Assembly (NCBI GenBank): GCA_023433505.1
Contig: JAEZCO010000012.1
Location: 86,639-150,638, forward strand
Source of the DNA: Bacillota bacterium
GTDB lineage: Bacteria; Bacillota; Clostridia; Acetivibrionales; DTU013
Direction: 5' to 3'
DNA: 64,000 bases
Program-made: the position numbers and the translations under genes
Part shown: positions 19,375 through 28,901 of the stretch, piece after piece
Layout of the letters: each line of letters opens with the position of its first letter
Position numbering within the stretch: position 1 is the stretch's first letter
The notes under the pieces: generated by a model
Told to the model about the DNA's origin: nothing
What the model saw: the letters and a program-made list of their open reading frames with translations, nothing else
The model's database searches: none

Positions 19375-20202
19375 TTGAAAAAAAATAAGCAAAAGATACT
19401 GGTAAGCAGTATTATGGTTATTATTGGTATATCGTTCCTTTTTCCGATGTATTGGATGCTGAATTTGTCATTCAAGTCCAAAAGCGAGGTTTATGTCAAC
19501 CCGTTCGGCTTACCCAATAAATGGGTTTTTACTAATTACAGCGATGCACTTGCGCAATTCGATTTTCTCAGGTATTTGTCCAACAGCTTGATATATTCGG
19601 TTTGCACCATCGTTTTGACTGTTTTTCTCGGAAGTATGCTGGCCTATTGTTTAAGCAGGATGAACTGGAAGCATAAGGGCATTACCTTAAGCTATATTTC
19701 AATGGGCCTGGTCATACCCGCCCAAGTTGTAATTATCCCTATAATGATCATGACCAAGGGGATGGGAATAAAAGGTACCCATCTTGGCCTGATACTCCCT
19801 TATTCCGCCTTCGCCCTTTCTTCATGCGTACTTATGCTGTATGCCTTTTTCAGGGGGTTGCCTGCTGAACTGGAGGAAGCTGCTTGTATTGACGGCTGCA
19901 ACATCTACCAGACGTACTTCAAAATCATTTTTCCGGTAATCAAACCTGCAATTTCCACTCAATGTGTTTTGATATTCATGAATATCTATAATGAATTCTT
20001 TTTGGCTTTTATTTTAGGGGCGGAGGATAAAATCAGACCTTTGACGGTCGGCCTCTTAAATTTTTTCGTAAGCATCGGTGTTTCCCATTGGGGACAGATC
20101 GGGGCAGCAATGATAATAACCAGCCTGCCGACGATCATAGTCTACCTGATTGGGAACGAGCAAATAGAAAATGCGCTTACCGCAGGTGCCGTTCTGAAAT
20201 AA
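19375..20202 (+). CDS. Sugar ABC transporter permease, MalG/UgpE type
   Basis: A 275-residue inner-membrane permease with about six transmembrane segments and the conserved EAA loop (EEAACIDGCNIYQTYFKIIFP). The C terminus ends with the typical ALTAGAVLK. The likely start is TTG 19375, preceded by AGGATGGTG; no better-placed ATG is available. It follows the MalF-type gene by 17 bp and closes the operon. The next gene converges from the other strand only 14 bp away, and no clear terminator is seen between them. Confidence 0.92.
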   Translation: MKKNKQKILVSSIMVIIGISFLFPMYWMLNLSFKSKSEVYVNPFGLPNKWVFTNYSDALAQFDFLRYLSNSLIYSVCTIVLTVFLGSMLAYCLSRMNWKHKGITLSYISMGLVIPAQVVIIPIMIMTKGMGIKGTHLGLILPYSAFALSSCVLMLYAFFRGLPAELEEAACIDGCNIYQTYFKIIFPVIKPAISTQCVLIFMNIYNEFFLAFILGAEDKIRPLTVGLLNFFVSIGVSHWGQIGAAMIITSLPTIIVYLIGNEQIENALTAGAVLK

Positions 20203-20216
20203 ATTGCTGAAACAAT

Positions 20217-21140
20217 TCATTCAATGGATAAAGCAGTACACAATTCCTGGGAATAATCCGGGACTGCCGCATAATGGGCTACAACGTAATCGCTTAGTGT
20301 AACCGCTCTTGAAATGCAATCAGTGAGTCCGGTACCCTTCAGGTAATTGTATAAAAAGCATGCAGAAAAGCTGTCTCCGGCTCCGACTGTTGATACGGCC
20401 TTGTTTTTTGGCTTTTCAGAAACATATAAGCGGTCGTCTTGCCTTGTATAAACGATTGCGCCGTCCTTATCCAATGTGATAATGATTATATTTATAGTAT
20501 AATTGCGTGCAAGGTCAGCACAAAGCGCTTTGTAAAAATCCAGCGGGTCCTGTTGTTCAGCTTTCCGCAGACTGCTGAAGCCATACTGCAGCAAAACCGG
20601 ATGTTCCTCGCGGCTTATTTTCAGAATGGTGGAATGCTTAAGGCAATTTTCTATTGATTGTGCAGTATAGCAATTGGGGCGTATGTTCAAATCACAAAAA
20701 ACTTCGCTAAAGCTGCATTTTGCCAATATCTCACCCAATGCGGCATTTGATGTGGCATTACGCTGTGAAAGGGTGCCGAAATAAAAAGCGTCAAAGTCAT
20801 GAGCTTTGATTTTATCAATGTCAGCTTCCTTCAAGACAATATTGTCAAAGGCTGTGTTTTCGGCAAGCTTGTAAGACGGCTGGCCTTCATTGCTGCATGT
20901 AACCGTGCATGTTCCTGTCGGATAGCCGGTATCGGTAAAAACATAATCCGTTTTAACGCCCAGGTCTTTCACCGTTGACAAGGTTTTTTCTCCTAAACTG
21001 TCGTTGCCTACAGCCGAGATAGCATATGCAGCTGCTCCGAGTTTTGACAGGTGGGCGCTGAAATTCAGCGGAGCTCCGCCGATGATGCTTTTATCTTCGT
21101 ATACATCCCATAAAATTTCTCCGAATGCAAGTATTTTCAT
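20217..21140 (-). CDS. PfkB-family sugar kinase, probable fructokinase
   Basis: A 307-residue ribokinase/PfkB kinase. The N terminus (FGEILWDV, then IGGAPLNFSAHLSKLG) is typical of fructokinases of this family. The second PfkB signature STVGAGDSFSACFLYNYL near the C terminus contains the catalytic Asp of the GAGD motif. It would phosphorylate fructose to fructose 6-phosphate with ATP in the cytoplasm. ATG 21140 is chosen over an upstream GTG-type frame because GGAGA precedes it and the family starts at MKIL. It lies 32 bp behind the GH32 gene and is co-transcribed with it, which supports fructose as the substrate. Confidence 0.85.
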   Translation of the reverse strand: MKILAFGEILWDVYEDKSIIGGAPLNFSAHLSKLGAAAYAISAVGNDSLGEKTLSTVKDLGVKTDYVFTDTGYPTGTCTVTCSNEGQPSYKLAENTAFDNIVLKEADIDKIKAHDFDAFYFGTLSQRNATSNAALGEILAKCSFSEVFCDLNIRPNCYTAQSIENCLKHSTILKISREEHPVLLQYGFSSLRKAEQQDPLDFYKALCADLARNYTINIIIITLDKDGAIVYTRQDDRLYVSEKPKNKAVSTVGAGDSFSACFLYNYLKGTGLTDCISRAVTLSDYVVAHYAAVPDYSQELCTALSIE

Positions 21141-21172
21141 AGTATTTATTCTCCATTCTACGGTAGCCACAG

Positions 21173-22759
21173 CTACCATATGCTTTTTATTTCACAGACC
21201 TTCAATTCGCTGACTTGAATACCTGTATGGTCCGATTCCAATTTGAGCCTGTTAATGTTAAAATCCATCATAAAGCCGTGCGCCAGGTAAAATTGGCCCT
21301 TGTTTATAAAAATCTCCACGCTTGCAGTGTCGATGAGGATTCGCAATTCAAGCGCTCCGTCGACACTCGCCAGAGGCGCTGTCTGCTTAAGGCATTTTAA
21401 CTGATTTTCCGCCGTATTGCACTCCAGGTTCATCCCGAAAAATGTTATCCCGAAGGTTGTTTTTTTAGGATAAGGCAGCTTCAAATTTATATCATATGCT
21501 TTGCCGTTTAGCTCCAGAGAATATATAGTATTCTCTGCAATAAAAATATCATTATAAACGGCAGAAGCTTTATATAAACTTTCTATTTCCTTTATGGGAT
21601 AGGTGAAAAGGTAAATGCCATCCTCCACGGTTTTTGCTGTCATTTCACATGGAAATGACAACGACTTGTTAAAGTATGCCGCCGGTATATCGCAGGTATC
21701 CCATGCTATCCTTATGCGCCTGCCATCCTGAGGCTCGATATCGGACCAGGTCTGGGACGCGTAGCTGTTGTTTCCGTATCGGAGCCTCAGCGTTCCGGTT
21801 TCGGGTTTAAAGCGATTTCCATTAAAGCTTCCGATGAAATACTTTCCGGAGGCGCCGCTAAATACCCATTTTACATTATTCTTATCCGAATCTACCGCAA
21901 GCGGATAGAAATCCGGGCACTCGGCATCCTCCTCGAGGGATATCTCCTGCAGCTGCTTCCATTCAAGAAGGTTCTTTGACGACAGCAGCGCAAAACTGTT
22001 ATTGATAAGGAAGAGCACCATGACATAACTGTCGGATTCTTCATCATAAATTACCTTCGGGTCACGATTGCTGCTTGCTATTTCCGGAATAAGAGGATTA
22101 TTTTCGTATGCTTTGTATACTTTTCCGCCATCCGTGCTGTATGCCATGCATTGCGTGAAGGACTGGCCTTTTGACAGCTCCGACTCGTTTCCTGCCGCAG
22201 TATAGAATAAAAGGATTACCTCATTTTCATTTGATTTCAAGCCTGCTACATTCTTTTTATCAACAATGGCAGAGCCTGAAAACATAGTACCAAGCTTGTC
22301 CGGATACAGGCTGCATTCCAACTCGTCCCAGTGTACAAGATCCTTACTTGTTGCATGACCCCAGTGCATGTTCCCCCATTTGGCTCCTGCAGGGTTGTGC
22401 TGGAAAAACAGATGATAAATGCCTTTGTAATACACAAGCCCGTTAGGGTCGTTGATCCAGCCAAGCTTTGGAGAAAAATGAAACTGCTGGCGGTATTTTT
22501 CATGATAAAATTCCATACCGGAATATTTGACATCGGATGTCTGTAAATCCATCCTGACTTCCGGTTCACATACCAGTTCTATTTCCATTCCCCTGAACCT
22601 CTCTATATTAATATAGACAGAGTAATCGGGGCATACATAATCAAGCTCGATTTCAAGGTCAAAAACAAGCGTGCCCTTATTCATAAAACTAAGCTTTTTT
22701 TTCTGTGCAGTGTGGCTTACAGGAAATACAAGGTATATGCTGTTACATTCAAACTTCAT
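21173..22759 (-). CDS. Glycoside hydrolase family 32, beta-fructosidase (invertase/fructan hydrolase)
   Basis: A 528-residue GH32 enzyme. The three conserved blocks are present: WINDPNG with nucleophile Asp104, NRDP with Asp233, and ECPD with acid/base Glu280. A beta-sandwich domain follows at the C terminus. There is no signal peptide, so it acts inside the cell on imported sucrose, sucrose phosphate or short fructans. About 90 residues precede the catalytic start, longer than in the plain SacA type. ATG 22759 has GGAGGATA upstream; the frame stays open further out but has no ribosome site there. It is the first gene of a two-gene operon with the sugar kinase and is divergent from an AraC-type regulator. 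Confidence 0.93.
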   Translation of the reverse strand: MKFECNSIYLVFPVSHTAQKKKLSFMNKGTLVFDLEIELDYVCPDYSVYINIERFRGMEIELVCEPEVRMDLQTSDVKYSGMEFYHEKYRQQFHFSPKLGWINDPNGLVYYKGIYHLFFQHNPAGAKWGNMHWGHATSKDLVHWDELECSLYPDKLGTMFSGSAIVDKKNVAGLKSNENEVILLFYTAAGNESELSKGQSFTQCMAYSTDGGKVYKAYENNPLIPEIASSNRDPKVIYDEESDSYVMVLFLINNSFALLSSKNLLEWKQLQEISLEEDAECPDFYPLAVDSDKNNVKWVFSGASGKYFIGSFNGNRFKPETGTLRLRYGNNSYASQTWSDIEPQDGRRIRIAWDTCDIPAAYFNKSLSFPCEMTAKTVEDGIYLFTYPIKEIESLYKASAVYNDIFIAENTIYSLELNGKAYDINLKLPYPKKTTFGITFFGMNLECNTAENQLKCLKQTAPLASVDGALELRILIDTASVEIFINKGQFYLAHGFMMDFNINRLKLESDHTGIQVSELKVCEIKSIW

Positions 22760-22812
22760 GACAATATCCTCCGGGCAAATGGATCTGGCTGCCAAAAATA
22801 CGACATGCCAAA

Positions 22813-22840
22813 TTGCATAGTATGGATAACATGATATAAT
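22813..22840 (+). promoter_or_regulatory. Predicted promoter of the AraC-type regulator
   Basis: TTGCAT at 22813-22818, a 16-bp spacer and a perfect TATAAT at 22835-22840, about 60 bp before the start codon. It lies in the 144-bp region shared with the divergent GH32 operon. Confidence 0.5.
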
Positions 22841-22903
22841 TATATATTGGAAAGATTCAAATAAGCAAGTGAGAAAAATGGGTTTGAGGTGAGAAAATAC
22901 GAC

Positions 22904-23713
22904 ATGATCAACATCAGTACAAAGGACAGCCTGGATATGTATTCCAAAAAACAAAGCAGCTTTTATATCAAATATATAAACGCCGGCTTTCAAGCTTCGG
23001 AGATGGGATGGTCCCATAAAATAAGGCGTCTTGATAATTATGAACTTATTTTTGTCACCAAAGGGACTGTTTATCTGCAGGAGGATGAAAGCCGATATGA
23101 ACTCAAAGAGAATGACATTTTGATTTTATCGCCTTATAAAACGATCTCAAGCTATAGCACAAGCAATCAACCGGTTTCATTCTATTGGGCCGTGTTTTCC
23201 ACAGACAGGCTGGATGCTTTTCTCTCGGTCAATTACTACGAGGGTCAGGATGTCTATGAATTTGTAAGACTGTTGAAGGAGCTTATTTATATTGCCAGAA
23301 CTAAATTTTATCCGGCGTATACAGCAGATATCATGATTTCCTTAATCCTGAGCAAGCTAGTCGCAGGCAGCCAGAAAAACATACAGAGAAGCAAGGTTGA
23401 CATTATGGCAATCACTGAATGGATAGACGAAAATGCTGGCGCGAATATAACCGCAGAGCTCATAAGCAGGGTTTTTAGCTATAATAAGGATTATTTATGC
23501 AGAGTATTCAAATCGGAGATAGGGGTAACCTTAAAGGAATATATTAATGCGGAGCAAATCAAGAAGACGAAGAATCTGCTTTTGACCTCAAACTATACAA
23601 TAAAGCAAATTTCGGAAATATTGGGCTATGGCAGTGAAAATCTGTTTATAAAATTTTTCAAGTACCACGTGAAAATCAGCCCGGCCAAGTTCAGAAACAG
23701 AGAAAATATGTAA
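22904..23713 (+). CDS. AraC-family transcriptional regulator
   Basis: A 269-residue one-component regulator. The N-terminal cupin-like sensing domain (residues about 25-110) is followed by the C-terminal AraC double helix-turn-helix (from about residue 170), with the usual second-helix block ending GYGSENLFIKFFKYH. ATG 22904 is preferred because GAGGTGAG lies upstream; GTG 22889 is the alternative start. It is divergent from the GH32-kinase operon and shares its control region, so it most likely regulates that operon in response to a sugar. This makes two regulators at one fructan locus, the other being the YesN pair. Confidence 0.9.
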   Translation: MINISTKDSLDMYSKKQSSFYIKYINAGFQASEMGWSHKIRRLDNYELIFVTKGTVYLQEDESRYELKENDILILSPYKTISSYSTSNQPVSFYWAVFSTDRLDAFLSVNYYEGQDVYEFVRLLKELIYIARTKFYPAYTADIMISLILSKLVAGSQKNIQRSKVDIMAITEWIDENAGANITAELISRVFSYNKDYLCRVFKSEIGVTLKEYINAEQIKKTKNLLLTSNYTIKQISEILGYGSENLFIKFFKYHVKISPAKFRNRENM

Positions 23714-23842
23714 AATAATTGTACAGCCGTTTCTGAACCAGCCGGTTTGGAAGATTCCCAGGCTGTCCGGTGCTGTGGTACATAGCAATAATGCTCGCCT
23801 TTTGGCAGTGACTGGACAAGTAAAGGTTTAATGGAGTAAAAT

Positions 23843-23905
23843 ATGATGAAAATAATTTTTTCTGCAAACGAAAAATTATTTTTGAATCAGGTCGTTATAA
23901 AATAA
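23843..23905 (+). CDS. Possible 20-residue leader peptide or chance small ORF
   Basis: ATG 23843 opens a 20-codon frame starting MMKIIFSANEK, with GGAG at 23833-23836 at ideal spacing. The same bases form an AT-rich hairpin (23849-23862 with 23870-23882, loop TGCAAAC). It lies alone between the AraC gene and the HD-domain gene. No relative was recognised. A small translated leader or a chance frame are both possible. Confidence 0.15.
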   Translation: MMKIIFSANEKLFLNQVVIK

Positions 23906-24010
23906 AAATTACCGGTCCTTTTGCAAACGGATAAGGATAGTCTGGGATTACAGCGCATGGGGCAGTCCTTCCAAAGAGCGGCAGGACCGGACAAAGCGGA
24001 GGCATATAAA

Positions 24011-24574
24011 ATGGCAACGGATATTACAAGAGAGCAGGCGTGGGAACTTCTGACGGAATATAACAAAGATGAATTTCATTTAAAGCACGCCCAGATCGTA
24101 GAGGGTGTGATGCTTTATTTTGCAAATAAGCTGGGCTATGGCGACGAGGCTGACTTCTGGGCCATTGTCGGACTTTTGCACGATCTCGATTTCGAAATGT
24201 ATCCCGGGCAGCATTGCATCAAAGGACAGGAAATCATGCGGGAGCGCGGACTTGACGAACGTTTGATCCGTGCCGTCGCCAGCCACGGCTATGCGCTGAC
24301 AGTAGATATCGAACCGCAGCATCCCATGGAAAAGATATTATACGCGACGGATGAACTTACAGGACTCATTGGCGCAGTCGCCATCATGCGTCCGTCCAAA
24401 AGCGTGATGGACCTGGAATTAAAGTCGGTTAAGAAGAAATATAAAACTTTAAATTTCGCTGCCGGATGCTCCCGCGAAGTCATAGAGCGGGGCGCAGGCA
24501 TGCTGGGATGGGAGCTTGACGAGCTGATCGAGCAAACAATCCTGGCCTTACGGGCCTGCGAATCACAAAATTAG
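24011..24574 (+). CDS. HD-domain phosphohydrolase
   Basis: A 187-residue HD-superfamily protein. The metal-binding residues are seen as His26 (LKHAQ), His57-Asp58 (LLHDLD) and a later conserved Asp in YATDELTG. Proteins of this size and pattern are commonly annotated as HDIG-domain hydrolases; the substrate, probably a phosphorylated nucleotide or small molecule, cannot be told. ATG 24011 is chosen because CGGAGG lies just ahead; the frame extends upstream to 23921 without support. The downstream ligD gene lies 275 bp away, and a link between the two is not evident. Confidence 0.85.
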   Translation: MATDITREQAWELLTEYNKDEFHLKHAQIVEGVMLYFANKLGYGDEADFWAIVGLLHDLDFEMYPGQHCIKGQEIMRERGLDERLIRAVASHGYALTVDIEPQHPMEKILYATDELTGLIGAVAIMRPSKSVMDLELKSVKKKYKTLNFAAGCSREVIERGAGMLGWELDELIEQTILALRACESQN

Positions 24575-24849
24575 GCGAATTTTACTAAAGAGGCATGAGA
24601 TACTACCGATGATTTCCTGGCCGGATTGGCAATGATCAAACCATGCGCTTAAAGGGGTATCCTCTTTGCCAGGGTTTGAGATCCTGATAGGTAGCATATT
24701 TGGTACGGCAATGAAACCCGCTCAAAAATACATCAACAGCAAAAGCTTGAGAAGGATTGTTATCTACTGTAAAACGGATGTATAGCCCTTGCAGAAGCAG
24801 CGGATAATACCTAGAAAGCCGCAGTACGTCAAAAAGGTAAGTAATGTGA

Positions 24850-27312
24850 ATGGCTACAAAATTGCAAGAATACAACCGGAAAAGAGATTTTGAGAAAACC
24901 GCCGAGCCGGAAGGCAGGACTGAAAAGCCCGAAGAACATCTGAAGTTCGTTGTTCAGCACCATATAGCCCGCAGGGATCACTTCGACCTGCGTCTCGAAT
25001 GGGATGGCGCTCTTTTAAGCTGGGCGGTGCCCAAGGGACCTTCTTATGCTACCCGTGACAAGAGGCTGGCCGTGCAAGTGGAGGACCATCCCCTGGAATA
25101 CAGGCACTTTGAGGGGACTATCCCCAAGGGCGAATATGGCGGCGGAGTAGTGATGCTCTGGGATGAAGGCTACTGGGAACCTCAAATGGACGTGGGTGAA
25201 GGACTCCGTGAGGGTTCGCTGAAATTTATTCTGAATGGAAGAAGACTTAAAGGAAAATGGGCTTTGGTCAGAATGAAGGCAAAAGCGGGCGACACCAAGA
25301 ATAACTGGCTCCTGCTCAAGGAAAAAGATGATTACGTCAAAGCTTCCGACGGGACTTCAGAGTTTACCACCAGTGTCAGAACCGGGCGTACCATGGCGGA
25401 AATCGAAGAAGGGGCCGATGAAAAAATCACGCGGAATCCCTTTAAAAAGGCGGAGGTACAACTCGCCAAACTTGTAAATACCGTCCCTGAGGGTGAAGAT
25501 TGGGTATATGAGCTGAAATACGACGGCTACAGGATTCTTGCATATCTGGAAGGCAGCAGCGCACGCCTTATAACCAGGAACGGCAATGACGGTACAAATC
25601 AGTTCCGGGACATTGCAGATTCACTCATTGACTGGGCAGCTGGAAGAGCAATGATTCTGGACGGCGAAATGGCCATCACGGATGCGAAAGGCAAGACGGA
25701 TTTCCAGGCTTTGCAAAATTATATGAAAAATCCTAAGGGTAAAAACCTTACCTATATCGTTTTTGATCTCCTGGCCCTGGATGGGGCGGATTTACGGGGG
25801 CATCCCCTGCTAGACAGAAAAGAAATGCTCAAAGCGCTGATGAAGGATTCTCCTAAAAACCTATACTATAGCCAGCATATTGAAGGAAATGGAAAAGAAA
25901 GTTTCCTTGCAGCTTGTAACGCAGATTTGGAAGGAATCGTGGGGAAACGGGCCGGTTCCTTATACAGCGGAACAAGAAACGGAGACTGGATCAAGCTGAA
26001 ATGCGATAAAAGGCAGGAATTCGTCATTGGAGGATATACGCTGTCGGATAAAAAAATCAGCGGGGTAAGCTCGCTTCTCCTGGGTGTCTACGAAGGAAAG
26101 GAATTGGTTTATGCCGGACGTGCCGGTACGGGCCTGTCTGAGCGCAGCATGAAAGAGCTGGAGGAGAAATTTGAAAGGATAACGCGGAAAACGGCTCCTT
26201 TCAAACAAGCGCCGGAGTCTAAAAAGAATGAAAAAATTACCTGGCTGGAACCTGAGCTGGTAGCGGAAATCAGGTTTGCCGAATGGACCGAAGAAAATCA
26301 GTTGAGGCAGGCAAGCTTCAAGGGGCTGCGGACAGATAAGGAACCCGGGGATATAAAAAAGGAAAGTGCAGAGGCTAAAGCACAGTCGGACGAAAAGCAG
26401 GAAGAAGAGCAAGCATCAGCCAAAGATTCGGAGGGACTAATGAAGGCAAGCGGCGATAGCATTATTATTGAGGGAATAAAGATCTCCAGTCCCAACAAGG
26501 TACTATTTGATGAACCTGAAATCACAAAAGCGGATGTGGTGCGGTATTATGCAAAGGTATCGGAGCGCATGCTACCGTATGTAGGTTACAGGATTCTCAG
26601 CATTGTACGCTGTCCCAAAGGAATATCCCAGACTTGCTTCTACAAAAAGCATCCCGGGCCGGATAATAAAGGGATCGTCACAATGCCGATCTTGAACAGC
26701 AGTGAAGAAAAGGAAGACTATTTTTATATCGAGAATGCAGCCGGGCTCATATATGAAGCACAGATGGGCACACTGGAATTTCATACCTGGGGAAGCCGTG
26801 CAGACAATCTGGAAAAGCCGGATATAATGGTATTTGACCTGGACCCGGACGAAGGAATGGACCTGGGGCAAGTCCGCCAGGGGGTGAAAGACATAAAAAG
26901 TCTTCTCGACCAGCTTTCGCTTAACTCATACCTCAAGATCAGCGGAGGGAAAGGGTATCATGTGGTCGTACCTTTCAAGCCCTTCGTGGAGTGGAATACG
27001 TTTCACGACTTTGCCAGACGGATTGCGGAGGCTATGGAACAGAAGTGGCCTGACCGCTACACAAGCAATGTCAGAAAGAACAAGCGGACAAACAAGATAT
27101 TCATCGATTGGATTCGAAACGGCAGAGGGGCCACAAGCATTGCCCCCTATTCCATAAGAGCAAGAAAAGGGGCGCGGGTCTCTATGCCGATCACATGGAA
27201 AGAACTTGACACGGTGGCTCCCGATGGTGTCGGCATGGCAGATGCGCTGATGAGAATTAACGGCAGCGACCCGTGGAAGGACTTTTTTCAGACCAGCCAA
27301 CAGCTAAAGTGA
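24850..27312 (+). CDS. ligD: ATP-dependent DNA ligase LigD (PE-ligase-polymerase)
   Basis: An 820-residue multidomain enzyme of bacterial non-homologous end joining. The N-terminal 3'-phosphoesterase domain has His38, His44, Asp46 and His80, matching the catalytic set of Pseudomonas LigD. The central ligase domain has the nucleophile Lys223 in the KYDGYR motif. A Lys/Glu-rich linker (about 500-535) leads to the C-terminal primase-polymerase domain with Asp663 and Asp665 in FDLDPDE. The order PE-Lig-Pol is the Pseudomonas arrangement. The enzyme trims, fills and seals double-strand breaks together with Ku, but no ku gene is in this window. ATG 24850 has a weak AAAGGTAA ahead. Confidence 0.95.
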   Translation: MATKLQEYNRKRDFEKTAEPEGRTEKPEEHLKFVVQHHIARRDHFDLRLEWDGALLSWAVPKGPSYATRDKRLAVQVEDHPLEYRHFEGTIPKGEYGGGVVMLWDEGYWEPQMDVGEGLREGSLKFILNGRRLKGKWALVRMKAKAGDTKNNWLLLKEKDDYVKASDGTSEFTTSVRTGRTMAEIEEGADEKITRNPFKKAEVQLAKLVNTVPEGEDWVYELKYDGYRILAYLEGSSARLITRNGNDGTNQFRDIADSLIDWAAGRAMILDGEMAITDAKGKTDFQALQNYMKNPKGKNLTYIVFDLLALDGADLRGHPLLDRKEMLKALMKDSPKNLYYSQHIEGNGKESFLAACNADLEGIVGKRAGSLYSGTRNGDWIKLKCDKRQEFVIGGYTLSDKKISGVSSLLLGVYEGKELVYAGRAGTGLSERSMKELEEKFERITRKTAPFKQAPESKKNEKITWLEPELVAEIRFAEWTEENQLRQASFKGLRTDKEPGDIKKESAEAKAQSDEKQEEEQASAKDSEGLMKASGDSIIIEGIKISSPNKVLFDEPEITKADVVRYYAKVSERMLPYVGYRILSIVRCPKGISQTCFYKKHPGPDNKGIVTMPILNSSEEKEDYFYIENAAGLIYEAQMGTLEFHTWGSRADNLEKPDIMVFDLDPDEGMDLGQVRQGVKDIKSLLDQLSLNSYLKISGGKGYHVVVPFKPFVEWNTFHDFARRIAEAMEQKWPDRYTSNVRKNKRTNKIFIDWIRNGRGATSIAPYSIRARKGARVSMPITWKELDTVAPDGVGMADALMRINGSDPWKDFFQTSQQLK

Positions 27313-27326
27313 TAAAATAAAGTGAA

Positions 27327-27371
27327 AAAAAAGCCGCATAAACACCTGTTTTGGTGCCATGCGGCTTTTTT
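27327..27371. terminator. Bidirectional terminator between ligD and the minus-strand transporter operon
   Basis: AAAAAAGCCGCAT at 27327-27339 pairs perfectly with 27359-27371, with a further CACC/GGTG stem inside. The A run on one side and T run on the other let it end transcripts from both strands, which fits the convergent genes. Confidence 0.9.
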
Positions 27372-27391
27372 GCGGCATCGTGCCGGGTTTT

Positions 27392-28801
27392 TTAATTTTC
27401 TTCAAAGACTTTGTTTACTTCCGCATCGGCTTTTTTGAATATCTCGGCGTTATAAGCGCTATTCCGGAATACCGACATGTAAAGGTAATCATTTCCTACC
27501 ATCCAGTTCGCTGTGCCATATCCGGGATCCTTGGGGACGGGGCACGGGTTTTCAAAGGCATCGAGGAGGACCTGCTTGGTGGCGGCCGTGCCGGGTGCAT
27601 CCTTCATAAAGACGTCCTTGTTGACTTCGTCGATGGCAGCCAGGCCCATTCCGGATGCGGCTACCGATGTGGCGGTTTCCTTGCCTGTGATGAACTTTAT
27701 CAATTCCCAGGCTGCATCGGGATTTTTTGTACCGGCAAAAATGGAAATGCCTTTGGACTGCACGGCATTGTATCTCTTTCCCGAATCTCCCTTGGGAAGC
27801 TGGAATGCCTCGAAGTTGACCTTGATCCCGTCCTCCTTGTTGGCGTAAGTAAACAGCCAGTATGACGGAAGCTCGCTCATGGCGCATTTGCCCTGGGCAA
27901 AAAGGTCGTTTTCGTTCCAGTTGCCGCCCAGCGTATCAAAATCCGGTGCTACGTTGTACTTATATACCAGGTCATGGAGAAAACGGATACCCTTTTGCGT
28001 TTTTTCATTCAGCAGGTTGGATTTTCCGTCAAGGGTGAACAGGGACCCTCCCAGGGAAAAGCATAACGGGTCTACAAAAGCGTCGGTCTGGTTTGCAAGA
28101 TTTGTTATTCCCCATTGGACGATGTTCTTTTTATCAAAGGCCGGGTCAGCCGCATTTTTGCCGCTGGAATCCAGCGTGGTAAGCTGTGCGGCCTTCAGCA
28201 GGTCGTCCCAGGTCCAGTTGCCGTCAGGCGGCTGGATGCCGGCTTTGGCGAATATGTCCGCATTATATGCAAGGACAATTACATTCATATCCTGCGGCAG
28301 GCTGTACTGCTTACTGTCATAGGAATTCAGTTCCAGCGCTGCCTTGTTGTAAATTCCCAGGTCGAAGCCGTCTTTTTTTGCATACTCTCCCAGATCGGCA
28401 ACAAAGCCGTTTATGGCAAAATAGGGCAGCCAGGCAGTAGAGGACATGGCGAAGACGTCGGGGGCCTCTCCGCCGGCGGACTCGGTTTTCAACTTATCCC
28501 AGTATGTACCCCAGTCGGCAACATTGGCTTCCACTTCAATTCCCTTATTCTCGCCCCGGAAAACATCCAACTGTTTATTTATGGCCTCCAGCTGGTCTGC
28601 ATTTCCCCAGAAGTTGTATTTTATTTTCCCTGTAATCTCGGCCTTTGCGGACGTCTGTTCCGATTGGGTGGAGACTGCGGCTGTGCCGGTGGTGGTGCTG
28701 CCGTCGGGTCCTTGTGCTTTCTGACAGCCTGCCAGCGTGCCGGCGCATATCACCAGACCCATGCAAATTGCGGCTGCTTTTCTTAGCATATTATTTTTCA
28801 T
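27392..28801 (-). CDS. Sugar ABC transporter, lipoprotein substrate-binding protein (CUT1)
   Basis: A 469-residue family 1 solute-binding protein. The signal peptide ends at lipobox LAGC with Cys26, then a Thr/Ser-rich linker precedes the binding domain (starting KIKYNFWGN). AAGGAGG lies 8 bases before ATG 28801. It is the last gene of a four-gene minus-strand operon (Gfo/Idh dehydrogenase, two permeases, binding protein), an unusual order since the binding protein is generally first. The ligand is unknown; the dehydrogenase suggests a sugar alcohol, amino-sugar or similar derivative. Confidence 0.92.
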   Translation of the reverse strand: MKNNMLRKAAAICMGLVICAGTLAGCQKAQGPDGSTTTGTAAVSTQSEQTSAKAEITGKIKYNFWGNADQLEAINKQLDVFRGENKGIEVEANVADWGTYWDKLKTESAGGEAPDVFAMSSTAWLPYFAINGFVADLGEYAKKDGFDLGIYNKAALELNSYDSKQYSLPQDMNVIVLAYNADIFAKAGIQPPDGNWTWDDLLKAAQLTTLDSSGKNAADPAFDKKNIVQWGITNLANQTDAFVDPLCFSLGGSLFTLDGKSNLLNEKTQKGIRFLHDLVYKYNVAPDFDTLGGNWNENDLFAQGKCAMSELPSYWLFTYANKEDGIKVNFEAFQLPKGDSGKRYNAVQSKGISIFAGTKNPDAAWELIKFITGKETATSVAASGMGLAAIDEVNKDVFMKDAPGTAATKQVLLDAFENPCPVPKDPGYGTANWMVGNDYLYMSVFRNSAYNAEIFKKADAEVNKVFEEN

Positions 28802-28901
28802 CCAGAATACCTCCTTATATTTTACAAAGATAATGAGTGGGGCAGGGATTCATCTCCCGCATTTATACCGCATATCAACCTCCTTTCCTGAAGCGGCTTT
28901 T

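Noticed and set aside
24636..24875. 79-codon minus-strand frame between the HD gene and ligD
   Set aside because: It runs into the ligD start, has no ribosome site and no recognisable motif.
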